The notes under the pieces: generated by a model
Database searches by the model: none
Seen by the model: the letters and a program-made list of their open reading frames with translations, nothing else
Told to the model about the DNA's origin: nothing
From: Bacillota bacterium
Lineage (GTDB): Bacteria > Bacillota > Bacilli > Alicyclobacillales > SLC66
Reading direction: 5' to 3'
Length of the DNA stretch: 12,457 nt
Assembly (NCBI GenBank): GCA_021821185.1
Contig: JAKACU010000056.1
Span: 1-12,457, forward strand
Shown: piece after piece, positions 5,517 to 12,457 of the stretch
Numbering within the stretch: the stretch's first letter is position 1
Layout of the letters: the number at the start of each line of letters is the position of its first letter
Made by a program: the position numbers and the translations under genes

Positions 5517-5546
5517 TTGAAAAATAGTCGTTCTTAACTATGAACG
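5517..5546 (+). promoter_or_regulatory. Likely nhaC promoter overlapped by a second GTTC-N8-GAAC dyad
   Basis: TTGAAA (5517-5522, 5/6) and TATGAA (5539-5544, 4/6) are spaced 16 bases. The dyad CGTTC-TTAACTAT-GAACG (5529-5546) covers the -10. A lone GTTC half-site is at 5445-5448. This suggests that the divergent operon is controlled by the same regulator as the matrix operon. Confidence 0.45.
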
Positions 5547-5609
5547 TTTCAAGAATGTACCTGATGTTGCTTGGAACAAGACGCAACAGTAACGGAGTCA
5601 TGAAATTCT

Positions 5610-6992
5610 ATGTTTACGAGGCAGGCAGCACCCCACAGAACACTGGAGAACGCTTTACCATGGTTCGCGCCAGGATTTTTGGCTATCGGCATTCTTTTGT
5701 CACTGTTTTTTCACTGGAACCTCGCGATTGGGCTTCTCATCGGTTTTCTGGCCACATTTTTTCAAGCGCTGCGCTACATGCCAATTCTTTTGGTCTTGAA
5801 ACACAGTTTTCTTGGGGCAAAAGGCCTCGTCTCTATTGCCGCTGCTCTGGTGCTGATTGCCATTGTCCTTGGACTGTGGGCTGATAGTGGTGTGATTCGG
5901 GAAGTAACGGAGGTTTGTCGCCTATTTGTGCAACCAAATAACGTGGTGTGGATAGGCTTTTTAAGTACCGCTTTGCTGTCCATGATCATCGGCAGTTCGA
6001 TTGCAACCTGGAGCATTCTTGTGCCACCCATGCTGGCCCTGTCTTCTGCGCATGATATCTCTTTGCTGGCTGGCGCCCTGGTGTCAGGAGCCATGGTCGG
6101 TGATCGCACATCACCAATGTCGACAAGCCTGCTTGTCATGAGCCGGGCCGCTTCTCTGCCTCACTTTCCTGAATTAAAACAAGCCATAAAGTCTGCGATC
6201 GTCCCCTTTGGTTTAGCGGGGATTGCGTTTTATCTGGCCAACACCTGGTGGAGCACATCGCAGCCCCATGCGGCGTCGGCCAGCTTATTTGTGTGGTCGC
6301 AAGCATGGCTGCTGATCGCGCCGATTGTCGTGATCCTGCTTGCCGTTTTACGCGTACCGCTTTTGTGGAATTTCGCGATCGCTTCCCTGCTTGCTGTATT
6401 CCTGGCCCTATTTCATCCTGTCACGCATGGGCAGCTCCTTTCCATCATCCTTTATGGCGCAAAAGTATCGGTCTCAGGATCTCATGTGTCGGATCTTGGC
6501 GGCCTGAAGAGCATGATCAACCTCTGTCTCATCATTTTGTTAGCCGGAGCGTTTCAAGGGGTAACTGCACGGATGCGCGTGACCGAAAGGCTGACACAGG
6601 GGCTGTTTGCGCATGCTAAACGCCCCTTGTCAAGAACAGGGACGGCAATGCTGGTTGCTACAAGCTTTTCTTTGTTGATGGGCAGTCAGTCACTATCCAT
6701 TCTGATGACTGGAAACGCACTGCTTGCGCAATTATCAAGCTATAACCTGCCTAATTCCCAAACATTGCAGATCCTAGCCGATACATCAGAACTTCTTCCG
6801 GCCATTATCCCGTGGAATATTCTTGGGCTGCAGGCAGCAACCATTTTGTCCATCCCGACGTTCTCCTATATTCCATTTGTCTGGTATATTTGGATTACGA
6901 TAGCGTTTTGCGCCGTGAGTACCTGGCAAGCCCTTAAAAAGCAGAGCGTGCCGGTGTCTTGCCCGCCCGAAGAATCGACGAACAGCACATGA
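5610..6992 (+). CDS. NhaC-family Na+/H+ (or malate/lactate-type) antiporter
   Basis: Predicted 460-residue polytopic inner-membrane transporter with about 11-12 hydrophobic segments, the usual size for NhaC proteins. Family marks are GAMVGDRTSPMSTSLLV (residues 160-176; NhaC proteins have GD-SP-SDTT here), the Ser/Gly-rich segment LLSMIIGSSIATWSILVPPM before it, and PWNILGLQAATIL near the C-terminus (PWN-G in the family). The substrate cannot be told from sequence: members exchange Na+ for H+ or malate-H+ for lactate-Na+. The SDTT part is changed to STSL, so ion specificity may differ. The start has GGAG 12 bases upstream, a rather long spacing. It is followed after 13 bases by the esterase gene, clearly one operon. 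Confidence 0.85.
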   Translation: MFTRQAAPHRTLENALPWFAPGFLAIGILLSLFFHWNLAIGLLIGFLATFFQALRYMPILLVLKHSFLGAKGLVSIAAALVLIAIVLGLWADSGVIREVTEVCRLFVQPNNVVWIGFLSTALLSMIIGSSIATWSILVPPMLALSSAHDISLLAGALVSGAMVGDRTSPMSTSLLVMSRAASLPHFPELKQAIKSAIVPFGLAGIAFYLANTWWSTSQPHAASASLFVWSQAWLLIAPIVVILLAVLRVPLLWNFAIASLLAVFLALFHPVTHGQLLSIILYGAKVSVSGSHVSDLGGLKSMINLCLIILLAGAFQGVTARMRVTERLTQGLFAHAKRPLSRTGTAMLVATSFSLLMGSQSLSILMTGNALLAQLSSYNLPNSQTLQILADTSELLPAIIPWNILGLQAATILSIPTFSYIPFVWYIWITIAFCAVSTWQALKKQSVPVSCPPEESTNST

Positions 6993-7005
6993 AAGGATGA
7001 ACAAG

Positions 7006-7965
7006 ATGCCGTTGATCGATATGCCCTTAGAGCAGTTGTATGCCTATCAGGGGAGCAATCCCCGTCCTGCTGACTTTGACGCGTATTGGGCACGGGCTTT
7101 AGAGGAGATGCGCACGGTAAATTCGTCTGTGCAACTGGTGCCAAGCTTTTTTGCCGTACCGCAAGCGGATTGTTTTGATCTGTATTTTACCGGCGTTCGC
7201 AATGCCCGCATCCACGCCCTGTACTTACGACCGAAACACGTGCATGAACCGCATCCGGCCATCATCCAGTTTCATGGTTATAAAGGCAGCGCAGGCGACT
7301 TTACGGACAAACTCGCTTATGTATCTTTTGGTTGGTCCGTCATTGCGATGGATGTGCGCGGTCAGGGGGGATCATCGGAAGATACCGGAGGTGTAAAGGG
7401 GACAACCGTTCACGGGCATATTATCCGCGGTCTTGATGAAGATCCGGATAATATGCTATTTCGCCACATTTTTCTTGACACCGCTCAGTTGGCAAACATC
7501 GTCATGAACTTGCCCGAAGTGGATCCCAATCGAGTGGGTGTCACCGGTTGGTCACAGGGTGGAGGGCTGACGCTTGCCTGCGCGTCACTCGAGCCGCGCG
7601 TCAAGCGCATTGCGCCCGTTTATCCCTTTTTAAGCGACTACAAGCGCGTGTGGGAAATGGATCTGGCCAAAAACGCCTACGAGGAACTGCGGGCGTATTT
7701 TCGCCGCCATGATCCGCAACACAAGCGCGAACATGAGATATTCACGCAACTTGGCTACATCGATATCCAGCATCTTGTCTCAAGAATCCAGAGTGAAGTC
7801 CTGATGGGCGTGGGCCTGATGGATGAGATTTGTCCGCCATCCACACAATTTGCCGCTTACAATAAAATCAACGCACCAAAAGCTCTCGAACTTTTCCCGG
7901 ATTTTGGCCATGAGGGATTGCCTGGTTTGCACGACATTATTACGCAATTCATGATGGGATTATAG
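7006..7965 (+). CDS. axe: Acetylxylan esterase / cephalosporin-C deacetylase family
   Basis: Predicted 319-residue cytoplasmic alpha/beta-hydrolase of the AXE1 (carbohydrate esterase 7) family, which removes acetyl groups from short xylo-oligosaccharides and from cephalosporin C. The N-terminus MPLIDMPLEQLYAYQG and PADFDAYW are typical. FHGYKG carries the oxyanion Tyr (residue 92), RGQGGSS is the family motif, GWSQGG holds nucleophile Ser183, LMDEICPP the acid Asp273 and GHE the base His302. No signal peptide is present. The ATG at 7006 is preferred over the one at 6997 because AAAGGATG then serves as its ribosome binding site and the protein then starts like its relatives. It is the last gene of the operon with the antiporter and is followed by a strong terminator. 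The pairing with an ion/acid antiporter hints at handling of released acetate or other weak acid, which is inference. Confidence 0.92.
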   Translation: MPLIDMPLEQLYAYQGSNPRPADFDAYWARALEEMRTVNSSVQLVPSFFAVPQADCFDLYFTGVRNARIHALYLRPKHVHEPHPAIIQFHGYKGSAGDFTDKLAYVSFGWSVIAMDVRGQGGSSEDTGGVKGTTVHGHIIRGLDEDPDNMLFRHIFLDTAQLANIVMNLPEVDPNRVGVTGWSQGGGLTLACASLEPRVKRIAPVYPFLSDYKRVWEMDLAKNAYEELRAYFRRHDPQHKREHEIFTQLGYIDIQHLVSRIQSEVLMGVGLMDEICPPSTQFAAYNKINAPKALELFPDFGHEGLPGLHDIITQFMMGL

Positions 7966-7968
7966 TAG

Positions 7969-8017
7969 GAAAAAGTCCACAAGGTCGCCGTGTTATCAGA
8001 CCATTGCGGACTTTTTT
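7969..8017 (+). terminator. Rho-independent terminator after the esterase (bidirectional)
   Basis: AAAAAGTCC (7970-7978) pairs with GGACTTTTT (8008-8016), with an inner GGTC/GACC stem and a T run at 8012-8017. The A-rich left arm lets it also serve the convergent PPOX gene on the minus strand. Confidence 0.85.
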
Positions 8018-8038
8018 ATACCTAGGCGCGAGTATCGT

Positions 8039-8596
8039 TTACAAAAACGTGCGCCCAAGTGGAGTTTGTTGGCCATCGATGGAAACCGCATTGTATTTTT
8101 GTTGAAACTCGGCAAGTCCCTCCGCGCCTTTTTGCACAGCCCAGCGTTCCATCGTGTCTCGTTTGCCGACATAGTCATAAAAAGGCACACCATATCCGCA
8201 TGACGTAACGGCCAAATGAATATCGGCGCGTATAATCTGACGAATCCCAGGCAGCGGAGTAAAGTGGCGCATCAGCGAAGCAAAACGCTCATCCGTCGGC
8301 AAAATGACTTCACCGGTTCCGTATAATTTGAGGATCAAGGGCGTTTTGTCAAACGAGCAAAACATAAACGTTATTCTTCCGTTTTCTTCAATGTGCGTAC
8401 TTGTTTCATTTCCACTGCCCGTAAAATCAAGATACATAACTTCGTTTTCTCCTAGCAGGCGAAATGAATCATAGCCTTTTGGCGACAAATTGACATGCCC
8501 TGCTTCAGTCAGCGGCGCTGTCGCAACAAAAAACACGTGTTGTTTTGCAATGAATTCCTTGAGGTCATCCGTGATATAGGAGAACTTAGTGGCCAT
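8039..8596 (-). CDS. Pyridoxamine 5'-phosphate oxidase-related flavin-binding protein
   Basis: Predicted 185 residues. The start at 8596 is chosen because AAGGAGG lies 6 bases upstream; a longer frame to 8635 would include that RBS. The N-terminal half follows the PPOX/FMN split-barrel fold: KEFIAKQHVFFVATAP, then GHVNLSPKGYDSFRLL, EVMYLDFTGSGNETSTHIEENGRI and TFMFCSFDKTPLILKLYGTGEV, the typical order of strands for FMN- or F420-type binding proteins. Proteins of this subgroup are usually annotated only as putative PPOX-class enzymes; the substrate is unknown and pyridoxine phosphate oxidation is not implied. The C-terminal part (VTSCGYGVPFYDYVGKRD onward) is a subgroup-specific extension. 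It is monocistronic, with its own promoter region and with terminators on both sides. Confidence 0.85.
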   Translation of the reverse strand: MATKFSYITDDLKEFIAKQHVFFVATAPLTEAGHVNLSPKGYDSFRLLGENEVMYLDFTGSGNETSTHIEENGRITFMFCSFDKTPLILKLYGTGEVILPTDERFASLMRHFTPLPGIRQIIRADIHLAVTSCGYGVPFYDYVGKRDTMERWAVQKGAEGLAEFQQKYNAVSIDGQQTPLGRTFL

Positions 8597-8633
8597 ACCC
8601 TGCCTCCTTCGTGAACCTTTTGCTCTCCTATTC

Positions 8634-8663
8634 ACACTATCTTATACAAAGACAAATGGTCAA
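8634..8663 (-). promoter_or_regulatory. Possible promoter of the PPOX-related gene
   Basis: TTGACC (8663-8658, 5/6) and TAGTGT (8639-8634, 3/6) are spaced 18 bases on the minus strand, about 38 bases upstream of the start codon. The -35 is good and the -10 weak. Confidence 0.3.
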
Positions 8664-8690
8664 GCACCGTGAACAGTATCGTATATTGCC

Positions 8691-8725
8691 AAAAGGCCCG
8701 GTATCGCGTAGATAACGGGCCTTTT
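8691..8725 (-). terminator. Rho-independent terminator of the pullulanase gene (bidirectional)
   Basis: AAAAGGCCCG (8691-8700) pairs with CGGGCCTTTT (8716-8725); inner TATC/GATA extends the stem around a GCGTA loop. It starts five bases after the pullulanase stop codon. T runs occur on both strands, so it can act in either direction. Confidence 0.9.
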
Positions 8726-8730
8726 TACCA

Positions 8731-11593
8731 TCAAGATTGATACAGTATTTCTGCCGTAATGTTGGGTACGACAACCGCGCCGGAAACCTTCTGAAGTGGT
8801 TTTTCACCCACCCGATTGGCTGTCGCGGCGACGTTCCAGCGTCCTGCAGGCAATGTGAAAGATTGCGGACCATTCGGATTGTAGATGACAACAATGTTTT
8901 TCCACCGGTCGCCGTTGGCATGATTCAACAGTTCAAATTCCACGGTATTGCTGGGGCTCGGCAAAAACACGAGGTTCTTGCGTATTTGCGCCGCAGTCGT
9001 CATGCGAAATGCCGGATGGTCGTTGCGCAAATGGATTAGGCCAGCGTAGTAATTGAAGACATTCATATATTCCGCTTTGCGCGCCCAATTGAACTCGTTG
9101 ACGGCATCCCCGGCATTGTAGCTGTTGCCGTTGCCTTGTTTTGTGCGCAGCATTTCTTCGCCGCCTTGCATAAACGGCACACCTTGCGACGTCATGACGA
9201 TCGCTTGTGCGAGTTCATCCATATGTATGCGCAAGGACTTCGCTTTGCTTCAATTTATCCCAAAGCGTGTAATTGTCATGGCTTGTGACATAATTGATCG
9301 TCTCAGAAGGAGCAGCCGCAAAATCCTGAATTTGCGAATTGTAATAGATACTCCCGACCACACCGTTTTCAATGGCTGGAACGTATCCAGTCCCGCCCAT
9401 GGCAAAACCCGGCTGCGTCACTTGAAAGACATTGCCCTCAATGGCGTTGCGAATATTGTCGTTAAAGACGGCAAGACCAAGTCCCTTCTGTTGACCCTTG
9501 GTAAGCAATTGACTTGCAGAAAGACCCGATGTGCCGCCTGTCCACGGCTCTCCGTACAGGATGATATGCGGGTCAATGGCATGCAGTTCCTGGCTGACCG
9601 CCTTCATGGTGTTGACGCCTAACAGTGCCATGAGGTCAAAGCGAAAGCCATCGACATGGTATTGCTGTACCCAATACTTCAGCGAATCCAGGATAAACTT
9701 GCGCACCATGGGGCGCTCAGCGGCCACTTCATTGCCAACACCGGATCCATTGTAATAATTGCCCTGATTGTCGGTACGCCAGAAATACCCGGGAACAAGA
9801 CGGTTAAAGCCGGAACCCGCTATGGCGAAGGTGTGGTTGTACACAACATCCAGAATCACACCGATGTGTGCCTGGTGCAGGCTTTGCACCATTTGCTTGA
9901 CTTGCGTAATGCGCGCCGTTCCCACAGGTGTTGTGGCGTACATGCCTTCCGGCACATCAAACTGGCGTGTGATGTAACCCCAGTTGTACGTATACCCTGG
10001 ATCAGGGAACTCTTGAATCGGCATGATCTGAACATAATTGATGCCAAGTTGCTTCAAACTGTCGACGCCTGTTGCCACGTTGTCCGGACCATGGGTGCCT
10101 CGCTCAGTAAACGCAAGGTATTTTCCCGGATACTTGAAGCCGCCGTTTTTATCAATCGAAAAATCGCGGACGCCGACTTCATAAATGACCGCATCAACAG
10201 GGTTCGGAACGCCTTGGAAATGATCATTGTTCCAGCCCGGCGGGTTTGTGCTCGCCAAATTAACAATCATCGCACGGGTCGCATCAGGTGCAATGGCTGT
10301 GGCATAAGGATCGACCGCCGATTTTGTTTGCCCGTCAATGGTCACTTGATATAAGTAGTACCATCCATTGAGATTGCCGGGGACTTTCGCGTAAAACGTG
10401 CCGTTTGGTCCAGGCGTCATCACGACTTCATTTTCCGAAGGGCCGTCAGCCGATGAGAACAACTGCACATCCACCTCGGTAGCCGTGGGCGCCCACACAC
10501 GAAATGTCGTGTACTTCTTCGTCCATGTGTTGCCAAGATTGTCTGGAGCGTAGTAATACTGAGGCAGATTCAGGACATCGCGCGGTGTTATTGGCAACGA
10601 TGTATAGCCTGTCGCACTCAATTGCAGGGTGTCTTTTACGCTTGGCGCAGAGGCTAACGTCAGGCTGACAACCGAAGTCTTGACACCGTCTGACGAGCTT
10701 GGCAACGCCTGCTGCGGATTATTGATCGTATCGTAGACACCGTTTGTCGACGGAACATACGAGATCGTAACCGTCCTTCCACCGGCGGGGACCGTCAATG
10801 AAACATTTTGACTGGGGTAGGCGACGTCCCATGAACCGTTTAGCGCCACTTTATAGGAATACGTTCCGGCTTTGAGTGTTGCGGTGTACTGATACAAATT
10901 GGGATTGATTTCTCTCATTGCCGTCACAGGCGATGTTGGATCCCAGTTGTTTGCGGCGCCCACTTGCGTTTGAAAGTCACTGGCAACGGTAGCTTGTACC
11001 GTTTGCGCACTCATCACACTTGTAACTGGAATCGTCTTACCTGTCGTTGTGTCTTGTACCGCAAAGGTACTTTGCCCAATCGTGACTGGGCTATTGAGAC
11101 TGGCGGTGACCGTTTGCGCTCCGTCTAAAAAGGCGCTGCTGATCGCGGGCACAATCGCTTTTTGCGCATCAGCCAGCGAATAGTAGACGTTGGGGTCACC
11201 CTGCACAAGCCATATTTCCGCTTTACCGTTTGTCACGTTGATGTAGCGATTCTGAGAGACATCCTTCGCCACCCAATCGCCTTGCCGAACAATAATACCG
11301 ACTTGGGTATTGTTGCCCGGCACCGAAACCGTGGCAATTTGCCCAAAGGAATCAGAACCGTTAAAATTGTAAGCCGCTCCGTCCAAGCTCTTGGGAGCCT
11401 GCGGCCACAGCCACAAATTCCATCCACTATACGAGTTGTCAAAACGATGATAATGAACAATAATGCTGGTTGTTCCTGCTGTCGCTGCAAACGTTGCACC
11501 AGGAATAAGACTGGAGGCAACCATGAAGATGGCAAGAATAAACGTGCTTAGCACCGTAAGAAAGCGTTGCCATCTCTTTTGCAAAAATGCCAT
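8731..11593 (-). pseudogene. pulA: Secreted type I pullulanase (GH13), frame broken near 9232
   Basis: With one base skipped it encodes about 953 residues. A signal peptide (1-36, cleavage near ATFA) precedes a pullulanase-associated carbohydrate-binding domain (TTSIIVHYHR...GWNLWLWP, 41-135), an Ig-like module (about 148-205), an X25-like starch-module (about 215-282), a CBM48-type N-domain (about 345-430) and the GH13 barrel: YNWGY 536-540, DVVYNH 582-587, GFRFDLMA with nucleophile Asp653, YGEPW with acid Glu682 and VTSHDN with Asp773. It would cleave alpha-1,6 bonds of pullulan and branched starch outside the cell. Frame one ends at a TGA five codons after LKQSEVL, while the conserved continuation RIHMDELAQAIVMTSQG lies in the next frame. 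Product without the last 166 residues would lack the end of the barrel and the C-terminal beta domain. The start ATG has GGGAG 11-12 bases upstream. Whether the break is real or a sequencing error is undecided. Confidence 0.88.
9217..9240 (-). other. Frameshift site in the pullulanase gene
   Basis: On the minus strand the frame reads GAA GTC CTT GCG CAT ACA TAT GGA TGA. Removing the G at 9232 gives GAA GTC CTT CGC ATA CAT ATG GAT GAA, i.e. EVLRIHMDE, exactly what pullulanases have here. No homopolymer run is present at the site, so it is not the commonest kind of sequencing error. Confidence 0.85.
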
Positions 11594-11640
11594 AAGCCAA
11601 ATCACTCCCTCTGTAGTTGGCACTTTACCAAGATACTTGT

Positions 11641-11672
11641 AGTATAGCAGCCTATGGAATCGTTTGCATAGG
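11641..11672 (-). promoter_or_regulatory. Pullulanase promoter region with a cre-like site
   Basis: A -10-like TATACT lies at 11646-11641. Just upstream, ATGCAAACGATTCCA (11669-11655) fits the cre consensus WTGNAANCGNWNNCW at every defined position and overlaps where the -35 would be. The outer bases CCTATG/CATAGG (11651-11656, 11667-11672) make a symmetric dyad, so another LacI-family regulator (for example a maltose-type one) could also bind. Placement over the -35 predicts repression. Confidence 0.6.
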
Positions 11673-11702
11673 TATTCTTGGAAAATAGTACACAAAGAGT
11701 AG

Positions 11703-12457
11703 TCAAAATAAGTGCAAATAAGACTCGCACGTTTGACAAGATCCCACCGGATTATCACGGCTTTTTGGCTGCATAGCGCGGCCCTCGCCGCCAAAGAGGC
11801 GAACGCTGTCTCCTCGCTGCATATCAACAGTAAAACCGGCGGCGTTGATCCTAAGCTCAATGCAGGCACGACACGCTGCAGACTCATCACCAGTACAAAT
11901 CTTATTTTCATAGAGTTCGTACTTTGGCCGCACCATTGTGGGTGACAAGTTGGGCATGACAACGTTGGCACCGGCCTGTAATGCCAGCTCACGCCCGCGT
12001 TTATGCAACGAACCCATCGCCGTTGTTGCCGGTAAAAGTGCGTCAGGTACAAATAAGCGCGCGAAAGCGATCATCACCAATGTGTCTTGCACGGTTCCTC
12101 CCTGGCAATGGGCAAGCGGTGTAGCGTGATGCGGGATAAATGGTCCAATTCCAATCATATGCGGTTGCAACTGCGCTAAAAAGAGCAAATCTTCCGCTAA
12201 GTCCGCGCTTGTTTGCCCTGGCAGTCCCACCATAAATCCAGCGCCAATTTGGTACCCAATGCGTTTTAAGTTATACAGACACGCCCTGCGATTAGCAAAG
12301 CTCATCGTGGGATGCAGTTTGGCATAAAGACTCGGTGCTGCTGTTTCATGGCGCAGCAAATAGCGATCAGCACCAGCCTCAAACCAGGCTTGGTATGTTT
12401 CATAAGAACGTTCCCCCACCGATAAGGTAATCGCCGCATCCGCATATCGGTTTTTGA
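11703..12457 (-). CDS. hydE: [FeFe]-hydrogenase maturase HydE, 3' part (5' end outside window)
   Basis: 250 residues of an open frame running off the window edge; the radical-SAM CxxxCxxC start lies outside. HydE marks visible are AITLSVGERSYETYQAWFEAGADRYLLRHETA (in two blocks), LHPTMSFANR, YQIGAGFMVGLPGQTSADLAEDLLFL, MIGIGPFIPH, LPATTAMGSL and GANVVMPNLSP. HydE is a radical-SAM enzyme that helps build the diiron H-cluster of [FeFe] hydrogenases. The apparent start codon at 12419 is only an internal Val. Homologues normally stop soon after the CRACIELRI segment; this one carries an extra tail of about 35 residues ending CQTCESYLHLF. It ends 109 bases before the pullulanase start; that gene has its own promoter. 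No hydrogenase or other maturase is in view. Confidence 0.9.
   Translation of the reverse strand, partial: KNRYADAAITLSVGERSYETYQAWFEAGADRYLLRHETAAPSLYAKLHPTMSFANRRACLYNLKRIGYQIGAGFMVGLPGQTSADLAEDLLFLAQLQPHMIGIGPFIPHHATPLAHCQGGTVQDTLVMIAFARLFVPDALLPATTAMGSLHKRGRELALQAGANVVMPNLSPTMVRPKYELYENKICTGDESAACRACIELRINAAGFTVDMQRGDSVRLFGGEGRAMQPKSRDNPVGSCQTCESYLHLF

Noticed and set aside
5540..5884. 114-residue plus-strand frame starting at 5540
   Set aside because: Overlaps the start of the nhaC gene in another frame, its ATG lies within the operator dyad, and it lacks any recognisable domain.
9217..9240. Programmed +1 frameshift in the pullulanase (CTT slippage, as in prfB)
   Set aside because: The next codon is an ordinary GCG rather than a stop, and no stimulatory SD-like sequence lies at the right distance; pullulanases are not known to use recoding.
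11594..12052. N-terminal extension of the pullulanase frame up to 12052
   Set aside because: It runs through the 3' end of hydE and the promoter region; the signal peptide begins at the ATG at 11593.
1..12457. CRISPR arrays, tRNA/rRNA genes, insertion sequences
   Set aside because: No direct-repeat/spacer pattern, no cloverleaf or rRNA signature and no transposase or terminal repeats were seen.

Overview
The window reads as the chromosome of a spore-forming-type Bacillota (class Bacilli). The evidence is a SinI/SinR pair, a SipW-type signal peptidase with TasA/camelysin proteins, GGAGG-type ribosome binding sites, a cre-like catabolite site and a roughly half-GC composition. An [FeFe]-hydrogenase maturase (HydE) at the right end, beside a secreted pullulanase, would fit an Alicyclobacillaceae-like bacterium, but that placement is inference.

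Left part (1-5550, all minus strand) is a complete biofilm-matrix locus. In transcription order it holds a TapA-like membrane-anchored protein with seven 20-residue repeats, the signal peptidase SipW, three TasA/camelysin paralogues, a SinI anti-repressor, and the first six codons of SinR at the window edge. The leader of sinI is a well-formed class I cyclic-di-GMP (GEMM) riboswitch. The promoter of the matrix operon has its -10 hexamer inside a GTTC-N8-GAAC dyad of the kind SinR binds. The circuit I infer is: c-di-GMP sets SinI translation, SinI titrates SinR, and SinR controls tapA-like/sipW/tasA. I know of no described c-di-GMP riboswitch acting on SinI; this is the main candidate novelty.

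Middle part (5510-8020, plus strand) is a divergent two-gene operon: an NhaC-family antiporter and an acetylxylan esterase/cephalosporin-C deacetylase, closed by a strong terminator. A second GTTC-N8-GAAC dyad covers its likely promoter, so it may share the SinR-type control.

Right part (8039-12457, minus strand) holds a PPOX-fold flavoprotein, a secreted multidomain type I pullulanase and the 3' part of hydE. The pullulanase reading frame is broken by one apparent extra base near 9232. Its promoter carries a perfect match to the cre consensus, consistent with glucose repression. Terminators at 7969-8017 and 8691-8725 separate these units.
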